Positions 11,371 to 23,953 of a stretch of DNA of 64,000 bases are shown here, in pieces. How positions within the stretch are numbered: position 1 is the first letter of the stretch; each line of letters begins with the position of its first letter. The position numbers and the translations under genes were made by a program. The DNA is from Brasenia schreberi (Eukaryota; Streptophyta; Magnoliopsida; Nymphaeales; Cabombaceae). Below the pieces are notes generated by a model that was not told where the DNA came from, did no database searches, and was given only the letters and a program-made list of their open reading frames with translations. The stretch is from contig JAYKKT010000059.1 in assembly GCA_036023115.1 (NCBI GenBank), positions 4,635,501-4,699,500 of the forward strand, read 5' to 3'.

Positions 11371-11655
11371 ACAACAACAACAACAACAACTAAGCCTTTT
11401 CCCATACTAGACGGGGTTGGCTAAATAGATTCTTTGTTTCCACATATCCCTATTGTGTGTCATGTTAGGAGTTAACTCCTAATAAGCTTAGATCATTCTT
11501 TATTGTTTCTTTCCCACACTTTTGTGGTCATCCTCTACCTCTTTTAATACTTTTCAAATTTAGTTTTTCTAACCTTCTTATAGGTTCTTCTTTTACTCTT
11601 CTTTCTATATGTTCAAATCATCTTAAACAATGTTCTCTCATTTTATCCCAAATTT
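11371..11655 (-). mobile_element. RTE LINE 3' end, 5'-truncated
   Basis: Antisense copy starting with an AAC repeat and the conserved tail, then about 230 bp of the C-terminal coding region. It matches the corresponding part of 54456-57727 with several changes. It breaks off in poly-T/A DNA at about 11655. Confidence 0.8.
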
Positions 11656-12929
11656 TTTTATTAAAATACCAAAAAAATATAAAGTTAAATTTTGAGTATG
11701 CCAATATACTTGAAGAGATTTACAATTTTACTGTTTTGTCCTCAAATATGTCTATTTTCATATATTTCAATTATGGTACCTATATGTTATCTAAAATTGC
11801 TATTGGGTACCTAAAAATATTTATGGTTTAGTACCTTAATATTACAATTAGTGTCTGACCATGTTTTATTGTTTGCTTCTTAGAAAATGTCTTACTGATT
11901 ATTATCTATTGTTTATTTTTTCACTTAAAATATTTAAACCCTTTAATTGTTATCTTTGTATGTTATTCAAAATAACTTCTAGAATTTATGTTTTTGAATT
12001 GACAAAGACTAAAAAATTGAAACCTAAATTTTCAAACGTGAAAAAGAGAATCCCATTAACCTTAACTATAGAGGGTGTTGATTATGTGCTTAAAGAAAAA
12101 GTTTTCCCCGTACGCTAATTGTAGCAGATGAAAAAAATATAAAATATTTTTAGAAAATGATTCAAGACTATCACATGCTCTAACTAGTTAATGATACAAT
12201 TAGCAAACTTATGTCCACCTAAACGTAGATTTTTTAGTTCTAGGTTTAGCGTTCAATATTAAAATTCCCAGGTCTAATGTGACCAAAGAAAACGTTTCAG
12301 TAGAGGTGATATTTTCTACCAATTGATCTTGTTTCTCTCTTGGGCAAGCGCATGAATTGGATTTAGATCCAGATCACATTGGATAGAAAACCTCCAAAAT
12401 AGCCAGGTTCAAATACCGGTTCGGTTCCGGGTCAACCTGCTGGGGCGGCTCCAAGCCAGACAGGTCTAGCTATATAAGATGTAGCGTGAGGTTCCATCAC
12501 TACTAAGAATATGGGTCAAGAAAAGCTACAACACCAAACCATTGGGTTACGGATCAAGTACCCTGCACTTGGTATCTAGAATCACATGATATTCAGAACC
12601 CAGCGAGGCGCACCATTTTGCGTTGCCAAGCATCTCTCTCTCTCTTTCTCTCCATGCTGTCAAATATAATCGGTGGGTGCAAAGCAGGGTCACTTGTTTA
12701 GTCACAATCCAGCAATTCATTAAGAAGAAAGATCACCTTTACTGAAATAGATCCAATTGAAAACTCGGAACTGAAAGCATCTCTCAGTGTATTTCAAAGT
12801 TGCTGATGAGCTAAAACCAAAACCTATCAATATCTGAATTGCAAGGTAGTAAAGGAAGTAAAACGTCCAATCGCATGAAACCTAACAGAATCCAAGTAAA
12901 ACACCATAATTTGAGCACAAAATTGACTC
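11656..12929. other. No gene recognised; RPS21 downstream region
   Basis: AT-rich DNA. The 85-codon ORF at 11861-12118 is lysine- and phenylalanine-rich as expected from composition and has no motif. The last few hundred bases before 12930 include the presumed 3' UTR of RPS21. Confidence 0.4.
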
Positions 12930-13819
<890 letters not shown>

Positions 13820-14354
13820 CTTGTCAGTGATTTAGAAGTCCCACAAATTTTGACCAAACTGCAAAAAGGAACCAAGAAGTGGGACGGCATTCAGTTGCAA
13901 GGAACTAAGTTAGATACAATCAAATGAAACCAAGAGAATCAAGTGCATTGCACTTTAACATAATACTCAAATATATAAATCGTTCAAGTATACAGTGTAA
14001 GGAATTAAACAAGAAGCCAAATTCAAGAAGGTTGACTGAAAAAACAAGGCAAACTGTGGTTCTTGTGCATACCAACTTCAGACTCCTAATCATAAATAGA
14101 AAGAGACAAAACAGGGTACCAGGTCAGAGAAAACCATACAACACTGGATAAAAGATAATGTGAATGTCAAAAACGTGGCTATATCATGTTATATTAGATC
14201 AGCCAAAGTAGATTGAATGTCAATATCAATCAACGAAAACAGCCAGGCATCATCAATAACACATTACTAGCGATAGTGATCCCACATAAACATAAAGAAT
14301 TGTCAAGGCGAGACAATATATGAAGGAAATTTTCATAAGCTCCACTCCACCTCT

Positions 14355-15360
14355 CGCCTTGAAAACATTTTGAAAAGCTTACTCTAAGTATTTAAAACTT
14401 TTCTTGTGAGAGAATTGTATGCCAATCTTAATTTCTATATCCTCTAAAGTAACCAAATGATCAAACTTATTGTTCTACTAAGTCGAAAGCCTTCACTTTC
14501 TAATATTTCTCTCCATAATAACAATTTCCTATTAACTTTTTCCTTAGACTCATCTGCAAATAACATACACCATTGTACTTCATTTTAAATATGTTTTGTT
14601 AACTTAGCAATATAAATAAATATGGACTTAGAGTTCCCTAATGTAACCAAATATTAACTTTAAAAAGGTTTATCATTCCTTCAAGAGTTCTCACACATGT
14701 TTTTGTACCATCATACATGTCTCTTATAAGACTTATATATGCCAATGGCATCCCTTTTTCTTTTCCAAAGTTCTTCATAGAACATCTTTCACACCCTATC
14801 GTAAGCTTTTTCTAGATCAATAGACACATAAGCTTTTTCTAGATCAATAAATACTTATGAAGGTTATTCTTTTTTCTCTAAAATGTTTCATAAGACGTCT
14901 CAATAGGTCAATCACTTCGATAGTAGATATGTCTGGCATGAATCCAAATTGGTTCTATGTTATACTTTACTTGTCTTAACCTACATTCAATAATTAGTTT
15001 TCATATTTCATAGTATGGCTGGTCCCAAGCCCGGATAAAAGAAGAGAGTTGCGTTAGGCCTCTAACAACTAATGTAAAACTTTGTCGGACTTATCTACCA
15101 TGGATTCTACAAATTATGACAAGGCCTTTTGGAAACAAAGAATCCATGTGGCCGACCCCATCTAGCATGGGAAGAGGCTTAGTTGTAGTTGTAGTTGTAG
15201 TAGAATTTTATAGTATGGCTTGTTAACTTAATACCCTGATAATTCAGACAATTCGAAAGGTCTCCTTTGTTTTTTTTTATATGATTGTAAGTGTACTCAC
15301 TCTCCATTCCTCATGGATTTCTTCATATTTCGTTAACTAGTCTCATGATCCAAGTGTTTT
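14355..15360 (-). mobile_element. Degenerate RTE LINE internal fragment
   Basis: On the minus strand the order of reverse-transcriptase segments matches the intact element, from the C-terminal half of RT (about 14360) to the region before the RT start (about 15360). Many substitutions and small deletions remove the ORF. It is interrupted by a miniature element at 15021-15204. Most of this stretch is duplicated in the copy at 29885-30830. Confidence 0.75.
15021..15204 (+). mobile_element. Miniature RTE derivative, complete, with target duplication
   Basis: 184 bp. It begins with the RTE 5' head (GGTCCCAAGCCCGGATAAA), runs about 110 bp into the leader, then jumps to the 3' end (gaatccatg ... 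gcttagttgtagttg). It is flanked by atttcatagtatggct (15005-15020) and attttatagtatggct (15205-15220), 15 of 16 identical, within an older RTE fragment. Its duplicate lies at 30486-30663. Confidence 0.85.
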
Positions 15361-15825
15361 TAAGATTGTTATCAACCCGGATCATTATGTACAACCTAGA
15401 ATACGGCATCTCAAGAAGGTCATTTCGGTCTCCATAGGCTATGGATACACCAAACGAACCATGTGAAGAACGCACATTTTAAGATTGCTTTCGTATTTTT
15501 CTTTCCACAGTATATGATCAGTGGGGAAATTAGACTTCCGCAGCTAAGAAGGCAGGGAATATGAACATGGAATTGGACGGACTAAAAAATCAAATTTCCG
15601 AATTTATAGTGAACTCTATCATGGTTAGGGAGGAGAATCGAGTCTCTTTCCACTCCAACTCAAGGTCTCCCACCAAATCAGAAAACGGGAAGAAAGAAAC
15701 AAGAACCGAACCCTTTACACAAACTAAAACGATTGAAGCAGAAAACGTACCCACAAATGGTATAAAAACATAAGAAAAGTGTAGAACGAAACACGCAACT
15801 TGAGAGAGAGAGAGAGAGAGATCAC

Positions 15826-15904
15826 CTAAGGCGCCTCGAGGTAGAAGGGAGGCCGCAGCACGACGAAAACTCGACAGTCGCTGTAGGAACACCCTAGGTC
15901 TCAT
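15826..15904 (-). CDS. Possible first exon with mitochondrial-presequence-like peptide
   Basis: On the minus strand an ATG at 15904 opens MRPRVFLQRLSSFRRAAASL followed by LPRGALG, then a GTGATC donor at 15825. The peptide is arginine-rich, lacks acidic residues and is amphipathic, like a mitochondrial targeting sequence. A TATAAAG lies about 20 bp upstream. No following exon is recognised at lower coordinates, so the gene cannot be named and may be a relic. The same exon is in the duplicate at 31281-31359. Confidence 0.3.
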
Positions 15905-16955
15905 CTTCCTTGTGCCTTTATAGTCGAGCGACCCGTGAATCCGTCTACGGGTTGGATTCTGTAGGAACCCGTGATTCGGTCCAAACTCCAACAACTCTTA
16001 AAAATTGCGAAAAACTCCCTTTTTGTTATTTCTATTTATTTCTGTTGGTAAGAAAGCCTCTCTTTTTTTTGGCCCCCTGGTGTTTAAGGTGGTTCAGATA
16101 TTTGGAAACGATCAAGTTTTCAACTACTTTAAAGCAATGTGGAGGTAAATGCCCTTGATCATGACCTATTTTAGAGTTAAATGCTAATATAACACATGGC
16201 TTATTCTCTTTTACTCCCTAAAGATGACCCTTTTGTATACAGATAAAGTCTGTAAAAACCCGAGCTTTTGGGCTGGTCCAGCCTGATCCTCTACTGCAGA
16301 TGACTGGTGTTGTTGGAGGCTTCGCAACCCGTCTGATGGCATGGTTCTGTTGCCCCCAGCATGAACGAGACAGAGTGGGGGTTCTTTGCCTTCTGGCTGC
16401 AAGAGTCTCCTATCCTGGTGTGGGAAGAAGGCATGGTTTTAACTTGATTTAAGCTGTAAATTTAAGAAATTAGCAGCAAGTCTGCAGCCAGTAGTTCATA
16501 ATAGTTTGAGCTGTAACTATTGTGGCCCAAGTTAGACTTCACATGATTCTTGTTTTCTCTTCCGATGGACCCAAAATACGAAAGAGAGGAAATCTGTTTC
16601 TTGTATGATAAACAGATGAAGCAGATAAGAAAATTGGATTTCCTACTCTCTAGAAAAAAAATATTACACGCCTTTATAAAAAAAGTTATATAGAGATAGC
16701 GAATGTGAAATCAAATTTATAATCTAAAAACTGAAGGATTTCCACAACAGTCATGGCACTCCAAAGGACTGAGTATGGGGAAGAATCGATCAAGAGATTG
16801 AGTCCATCTCCGGCATGATTCACATCCGAATAGGCAACAAAACATGTTCATTTCACTCAAAGAGTCGTGCACAAACAATGTACCGTGTGTGAAGCATAAA
16901 CATAAACTAGCGGTGGCAATTTAGTGTTTCAATTTATGTTCGTGTCAAAAGCAAG

Positions 16956-17895
16956 CCAACCTGCATAAAACCCAATTATTTTACTGTAACTTTTGGTATT
17001 CACAGATTCACACATCTATTTTGTGTTCGTATTGCTTAACATTTTGCATTCGCCAACAATTGTCTCAATTCGTGTAAAAAACAGGTCACCCAAACACAAC
17101 CCATTTTTTTGGCCACCCAAGATAGACGTGAAAAGTACTTTGGAGTAGTATTCAATGGCAAGCGAATAAGAAATGCTTGCTATGTAAATGAACTATAATT
17201 CACTACAGTTCAAACAAATCAAAAGCTCAAAAGCATAACAAGATTTGTGCGGTATACAAGGACTGTTCTCAGTTACTGAAAAACATAACTATGGGCTTTT
17301 ATAGGCAAGAGAGCTTTCTAATATTCAAACGTGCCAACTAAAACCAAGCATTTTCCTTCATCAAGTGGGTCAGCTACATGGATTCTTCATCGTTGAGCTC
17401 GATTTTGCGTACATTACTAATTAACTGAAAAACTAAAGAACATTTTGGCCTGTGTGAAACCGTTGAAGCGATGTACTGAATACTGATAGAGGGAAGTAAT
17501 TTTCTATTAACAGTAAACCATGCCAAGAGAATGTTTAGGTAGATGAGATGAACGGGGTAACTACCCCAAAAAAAGAACGAACCACAAAGTGGCAACCAGC
17601 AGGATGGCTACATTGATACGAATGATATTAGAGGTCTTCCTGGATAGCAGACCAATGATTAAGATTGAAACAATCGCCTTATGGATGGAGGATAACAATG
17701 TCCACTCATCATTTAGAGCTTTGTGTGCGTGTGTGAGAGAGAGAGCACTAAAATTATTGAGAAGTAAAAATTTATGTGGTTTTCTTGATAATGGTGATCT
17801 TTTTGGCATCTACTGCCGATAGTTTGAATATCACTCCAGGAAAATTTCAAAAAATCTACTACCGAAGCGCATATAAGGCAGTAGGAGGTCCTTTT
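16956..17895. other. No gene recognised; prohibitin 3' flank
   Basis: Anonymous DNA between segment D and the prohibitin stop codon. ORFs at 17374-17595, 17561-17809 and 17589-17822 overlap on opposite strands and show no motif. The last 100-200 bp should include the prohibitin 3' UTR. Confidence 0.4.
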
Positions 17896-19275
17896 TCATT
17901 TCTTTGGTGTGTCCAGATCCATATTTTGGAGGTTCAGCAACAGATCTTCTGAGTTCAAGAACACCCTATTGGCAGAACTTGAAATTGTCTGGGCTATCTC
18001 CCTTGAGGCTTCAATTTTTCTCAAAGTAATGAAGGCAGGGTTATTGGAAATGGCCTGACCGATCAGCTGAGCACTCTTGGCCTCACCCTGGACATAAACG
18101 AAAACTACACAGATTACACAAAACTACTTGCATGAAGATGCAAATGAAATAACAGAAATCTTACAAGTTTAAAGCTTGAGTTAGCTGTGCGATAATAAAA
18201 GGCCTTTTCTCACCTGAGCTCTGATAATAGCACTCTTCTTGTCTTGCTCTGCCTTCTCCACAACGAACTTGGCTCGCTCAGCTTCTTGTGCAGCAATCTG
18301 CTTAGCTTCAATTGCAGCAGTAAACTCCTTCCCAAATGTTAGACTTGTGATGGACACATCATCCAAGGCAATGTTGAAATATGCCGCTCTCTCCGTAAGT
18401 ATTCTCCTAATCTCCCTACTGACAGCCTGCAGAGTTGACAAGATAATTGATCACGCATCAGCCATGAAGTTCAAGTTACTAACGTTTATTTGCAGATTCA
18501 GCCCATCAGCCATGAGGTTCATGTGACTAACATTCGTTTGCAGATTGGGACCAATATTGTATATATCATCCTGTATCATACAGTGTATGCACACACATAA
18601 TCTGGCACCATATGGAAAATATTCTATTTCTTCATTTAACAAAGAAAATAATTTGAAAAACATTTAAAACCAAAAAGGAAAGACTATAAAACTCAACGCA
18701 CTGGTATAATGTCGACCAATATATATCAAGACTATCATATGGATCCAGTTGGGTATATGCTATTATTGTATCATATCATTTGATACAATGATTGAAACCA
18801 GTACTAATAGTGTAGACAAATAAGATAATGAATCATTGTAAAACTCATTGTGTCTTGCATTTTGAGATTCAAGAGACTTGGAGAGCAGTTGCATGACAAG
18901 AGAACATTTGGCACTATTCTAGAAAAGTTAAAGGCGTACCTCTCTTTGAGTGATCAATTGGCTGGCATTGTACTGTGCAACCACTGCCTTCAGCGTTTCA
19001 TGAATTATTGAAGGAAGAACTCTCTCATTAAAATTTTCACCTAGAGTTCGGTAGATTGTTGGCAGCTGATCAGGTACCGGTCGTGTAAGGACACGAAGAC
19101 CAATTTTCACCTGCATAGATGTGTGATATTGTTACATTCAGAGCAAAACGGAGGTAGGTGAATGAACAAATTATTTGATGTGCAGGTTACACAAATTGCA
19201 TTATGTTCATATAGACGTTATCAGAATCCTTAAGCACAGGCTTCCCAAAAAGCTTGACTGTGCTGAATCAATAGG

Positions 19276-19318
<43 letters not shown>

Positions 19319-21537
19319 CGTGTATTTAGACAGTGTACTTAGATCTATTATTCAGATGATCCCAATTTCATTAATCAAGGCTTTTGGATACACTGATTAA
19401 CCGTAAGTTCTCATATTCATATTGTGCTTATAAAATTATAAGAATTTCTCTATTTCTTTATAGCACATATTACCTAACTGATAGATTATTGATTTGTTGT
19501 CAGTAGCCATGAGATTGTGAGTTTTATCAACATACCAAATTCAATATGCATCATGGGCCATTTTATCACAAGCACAATAAATCATCATCAGGATCTCTGC
19601 ATCCTAGAAGGTTTCATGCATTGGACGGTGAATGACAATTTTTCTTACTAAAGATACAACATTGATCAAAAGACACAGGTTGACATGCACATCTGTACTA
19701 CAAAGAGCAACCTTCCCAAGGATGATCTACCTAGTAAAAACAAACATAAGCACTGTATGTGACCAACTCAAAACACACCATCTGGAGATCACGGCTTCCA
19801 GAAGTGCTCTCCACAAGATGAGGGCGTGCACGAACATCATAAATGATTGGTCTGTCAAACCAAGGTACCATGAGATGAGTTCCTTCAGGATAAACCTGCA
19901 AATTAAAGCAAGTCAGCAAAAAAAGAATCCATCTTCCATCATGAATAGGAATTATGAAAAACAAAAGCAGCTTTACATATGAAAATGCTAGTAAATAAAT
20001 GGTTACTGTCACAATGATATTATGAAAGGCAGATAACAATTAAACAAGAAGCATGCAGAAGTAGCCCATGATGGTGGATTTTTTCAGCATGAAAGGCATC
20101 TTAAACATGCACCTCTTGAAGGACTTCACAACAACTTAAATGACATAGCATCAAAGTGATCTTGAAATTCATCCATATCAATACACAAAAACATAAAGTC
20201 TACTCAAGTAGAAAGAGATTAAAGATATATCTAGTATTATTCTTTTGTGATGCAAGCAAAGCTACCAAGATACAAAGTGCTGGGGTGTGTCATGGTTTTG
20301 GAACACCACTCTTCGGTCAGTTTGTGCCTAATTGTACAAGTCGGACTTCTAATAATGGTTTTGGCATAACTACCTTTCTTTGGTGCTTTGGAACATCACC
20401 ATTTTGGATCATTTTGCAACACTAAGAGAAAACAGCCCCATCTACTACTTTAATGAACTTTGTTCTTCAATAACTGAAATTTCTCTGGAAAAAGCCATTT
20501 ATGGGTGAAAACACAAACTCCTTGTTATATTCTTCTCAAACATAACCTAAGTGAAACTACACAAAAAGCATATGCCACCGCCATTTTAACGAGAAAATTT
20601 AATCAAGGGATATCACAGAAACACAAGAATAACACAATTAAGAGGTGTTTTGTTCAGCAAGCATATAACCTAATGTTGAAAACAACCCAACGAGATGATA
20701 TTGCTGTCTCCTAATTATCTGATGTCCAAAACATGAAACAGAAATTGGAAGAGCTCCCCTATCAGTTGTAAGACACGATCATTTGCTAAAACTTAGAGAA
20801 ATACCTTCCACGTAATGCATTATTGAATTCACTGAACAATAAGTTCTAACACCTGCTTTCTTTCAACTAATATGGCCTCTCTGCACTCTCATATATGGTG
20901 TCAAACTTTTGGAATGGGCATTAACACCTTCATAATCAATCACCAAATATTTTCATTCACCTAAAACCAATCTCTTTCAAGGTTAGGTAGGGTTCGCTGT
21001 TACAATTTTAGACACTATTGATATTTATATCATATCATAATCGCCTTTAACTCCAAAATTGTAGAGACTTTAACTCCAACACTTTTAAGGTATCCTGATT
21101 TCCTTTTGTGGTGCTAAATATCCATCTTCACACATCTTTGCCATGGAAATAAATTCACCACAAGTGCAATAAATGGTTTCATCATCCAAATAATAGCGTT
21201 CATAAGAATGTGCGAAATGAAAGAAAAAGGAATCTACACGTAATTGTTATGCCAATTAATTTAATCAAGTTATCTAACCGTGCAAGGCATCGTAAAACGA
21301 AAATCATATTTTCGACTGCAGTAAATCCAACGAGAGAAACATAAACGGGCATCCATATACCTCGTCTTTAATGCCGGCCACTCTGTTGAAGACGATTGCA
21401 CGATGACCACCTTCAACATTGTAGAGACTGTTCGCTGCCGCATACAAACCAAGCCCGCCCAACACCGCCAACTTCACCAGAGACCCCGCCGCCCCTCCGC
21501 CCGGCATCTTCGGCACTCGAACTTGGTTGAAATTCAT
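17896..21537 (-). CDS. PHB: Prohibitin, plant PHB1/2/6 type, intact
   Basis: Five exons on the minus strand: 21361-21537, 19779-19895, 18940-19110, 18214-18426 and 17896-18087. They total 870 nt, 289 residues, the usual prohibitin length. The protein starts [15 protein letters not shown], has a hydrophobic N-terminal segment ([20 protein letters not shown]), the SPFH domain with [37 protein letters not shown] and [12 protein letters not shown], then SERVLPSI-like [20 protein letters not shown], and a C-terminal coiled coil ([20 protein letters not shown]), ending [20 protein letters not shown]. Prohibitins form ring complexes in the mitochondrial inner membrane that stabilise respiratory complexes and regulate the m-AAA protease. 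The gene is divergent from the exon at 22142. Part of it is duplicated in inverted orientation at 27992-29750. Confidence 0.96.
19278..19320. repeat. (TA)n-(GT)n microsatellite in prohibitin intron 2
   Basis: Compound dinucleotide repeat, TA to about 19297 and then GT to about 19318, inside the intron between the second and third coding exons. Confidence 0.95.
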
Positions 21538-22141
21538 CTTCTCTTAAAGAAACAACACTGCTGTGAAAATTGTCAGGAGAAATGAGCTTTTTGCAACAAA
21601 TATCCAAGCAAATCGATAAAAGGAGACTTCAGATACCGAGAAGAAAAAAATAGCAGAGGAAAACGTATCGAAGACTAAAGATGGAAAAAATGAGATTTAT
21701 TTCCGCGAATTGCTAAAGAAAAATCAGTGTGCTGGTTTCCTTTGATTTGCAAAAGAAGGGAATAAAGAAGAGTGACTCATCGATCCTTCAACGGTGGTGG
21801 TAGAGAGAGAGAGAGAAAGAGGCAGGGGGTGTTCTTAGGGTTTATGGTTGGTTTCTTGAAGGAAGGGCCCTTTTCGGGTCAAAAGGGTCGGGTCTATCCT
21901 AAGTTCCTATACGAGTGTGTGCTTTAACGGCCTGTCTTCATGTCTAGTCTCCGAAGTCCTAACCGTAGATAAGTAATTTGGGGAAGTGTGGGGTGGCATC
22001 GGAGAATTATTTTAATTTTGAACCACGAAGATGGTAATATACTGAAATCGCGAAAATGACGATAGTCATCTCTCTGTTCGCGGGGTTCTCTTCCCGCTTC
22101 CTCTTGTCGCAGAGAGAGTCTTCCGGTGACACAGAATTCTG
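21538..22141. promoter_or_regulatory. Bidirectional promoter region, prohibitin / divergent exon
   Basis: About 600 bp separates the prohibitin ATG from the ATG at 22142 on the other strand. A telo-box-like AAACCCTAAG (minus strand, about 21834-21843) and a site-II-like GGGCCC (about 21865-21870) lie together, with a GA tract at 21801-21820 towards prohibitin. The telo-box plus site-II pairing is known from plant genes for translation and mitochondrial biogenesis, which suits prohibitin. The same region is copied, inverted, at 27390-27991. Confidence 0.5.
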
Positions 22142-22223
22142 ATGGATCTCCCTACGACGAAGTTAGCCTACTTCGATGATATGCAGTCTCTGCAATCCAC
22201 AGCCTCCCTCGTCGCCTCTCAAG
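22142..22223 (+). CDS. First exon, copy 1, of AARSD1-like gene (alanyl-tRNA editing?)
   Basis: ATG at 22142 opens MDLPTTKLAYFDDMQSLQST followed by ASLVASQ, then a GT donor at 22224 in a CT-rich stretch. The TKLAYFDDM start resembles the N-terminus of plant AARSD1-like proteins, free-standing editing domains that deacylate mischarged tRNA-Ala. This identity is from memory of the family and is tentative. No later exon follows: 340 bp on, the sequence passes into RTE tails. So this copy is an orphan exon. It occurs again at 27308-27389 (minus) and 32483-32565 (plus). Confidence 0.5.
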
Positions 22224-22565
22224 GTCTCTCTCTCTCTTTGCGTTTGGTTTCAGTGAAGATTTTCATTTTTTGCAACGTAACGATGCTTGAAGGACCAAAA
22301 CCCGGCCCAGTATTTTACTAGCCCAATTTTATCCTCGTTTCCTAGTGGTATGGAGTTAGTATAGGTACCACCAGCTGGTTGATCTCAACTCCGTCATCTC
22401 ACACAAATCAAACCTAAAACTGTGACACATCATGAAGGCCTAATAGTAAGCCCTTGGTTCCAAATTTCCCTGCATGTGGCTGCATCAACTAACCATGACT
22501 CTTAAGCTTAACAGTTGTTTGTGATGCATACGATCATTGTTCTGATTTATGGCATCGTATGTGCA

Positions 22566-23283
22566 CTTCATGGATTCTTACATGGAGCCCTATCATGTGC
22601 CATGTTTGTCGTTAACTCACAATAAGCTAGATCATTCTTTATTGTTTCTTTCCAACACTTTTGTGGTCGTCCTCTACCTCTTTTAATACTTTCCAAATTT
22701 AGTTTTTCATACCTTCTTACATGTTCTTCTTTTGATCTTCTTTCTATATGTCCAAACCATCTTAAACGATATTCTCTCATTTTATCCTCTATTGGTGTCA
22801 CTCCTAATTTGTTTCTAATAACCTCATTATGTATACAGTCTTTTCTTGTATGACCACTCATCCATCTCAACAAGTAGAAACAAGATACATTTGGACAATT
22901 AATTAGACCTTTTATATTTTATAGTTTTGAGTGTTAGGCATGTTTGTGACTGAAATAAATATGTTAAAATAGATGAGTAATCACACAAGGAAAGACCATA
23001 TACATAATGAGGTTATTAGAAGCAAAATAGGAGTGACACCAATAGAGGATAAAATGAGAGAATATCGTTTAAGATGGTTTGGACATATAGAAAGAAGATC
23101 AAAAGAAGAACATGTAAGAAGGTACGAAAAACTAAATTTGGAAAGTATTAAAAGAGGTAGAGGACGACCACAAAAGTGTTGGAAAGAAACAATAAAGAAT
23201 GATCTAGCTTATTGTGAGTTAACGGCAAACATGGCACATGATAGGGCTCACTAGAAACAAAGAATCCATGTAACTGACCCCGT
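22566..23283. repeat. Palindrome of two RTE 3' ends
   Basis: Arms of about 300 bp, 22566-22872 (RTE sequence on minus) and about 22980-23283 (RTE sequence on plus), are near-identical inverted copies of the RTE C-terminal region; their translations share almost every residue over about 90 codons. They flank a spacer of about 105 bp. The spacer is in the same orientation as the equivalent spacer at 34170-34265, while the right arm is the inverse of the left arm at 33853-34170. Confidence 0.85.
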
Positions 23284-23329
23284 CTAGTATGGAAAAAGGC
23301 GTAGTTGTTGTTGTTGTAACTTTAATGAT

Positions 23330-23953
23330 ATCTTCTTGTTACATAAAATACTTGATGCCCTTCTCCTTTTTAATCAACCTACATTAATTCTATGCAGCAT
23401 AACATCTCCATTATTTTTTTCATCACTCTCGAAAACTAACTCTAAGTATTTAAAACTTTTCTTGTGAGAGATGCAATGTATGTCAATCTTAATTTTTATA
23501 TCCTCTGAATTAACCAAATGATCAAACTTACATTCCATATATTCTATATTTATTCTACTAAGTCAGTAACCTTTACTTTCTAATGTTTCTCTCTATAGTT
23601 CCAATTTTCTATTAACTTTTTCTTTAGGCTCATCCACTAACACAATGTCATCAGCAAATAACATACACCATGGTATTTTATCTTGAATATGTTTTTGTTA
23701 ACTTATAAATGACCAATATAAATAAATATAAACTTAAAGTTGATCTTTGATGTAACCCAATATTAACTTCAAAGGAGTGTGTCATTCTTTCATGAGTCCT
23801 TGTTTTTACACCATGGTACATGCCTCGTATAAAATTTATGTATGTCAATGAGATACCGCTATTTTTCGAGGTTCTCTAAGAACATGTCTTAGCACCTTAT
23901 TTATGATAGCTTTTTCTAGATCAATAAATATCCTTAACGTTCTTCTCTTTTCA
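23330..23953 (-). mobile_element. Degenerate RTE LINE RT fragment (inverted copy)
   Basis: Reverse-transcriptase region of the RTE family on the minus strand, with a recognisable but broken FADD region. It is the inverted counterpart of 33215-33850, sharing the same indels, so both derive from one old insertion that was duplicated. Confidence 0.8.

Larger units (their letters stand above)
14440..16955 (+). repeat. Segment D, copy 1 (direct duplicate of 29885-32392)
   Basis: About 2.5 kb that recurs in the same orientation at 29885-32392 with only scattered substitutions and short indels. It includes part of the degenerate RTE fragment, the miniature element, the putative exon at 15826-15904 and anonymous DNA to 16955. 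Here it lies downstream of the intact prohibitin gene, which is presumably the original place. Confidence 0.9.

Noticed and set aside
15590..15994. 134-codon minus-strand ORF, repeated at 31045-31449
   Set aside because: Its length comes from reading through a (GA)n tract and a likely intron; only the first-exon part (15826-15904) is kept, at low confidence.
16211..16402. 63-codon ORF conserved in both copies of segment D
   Set aside because: Conservation is explained by the recent duplication; no domain, and no evidence of selection.
22568..23254. Two facing ORFs of about 100 codons
   Set aside because: They are the RTE reverse-transcriptase C-termini in the palindrome, not a gene pair.
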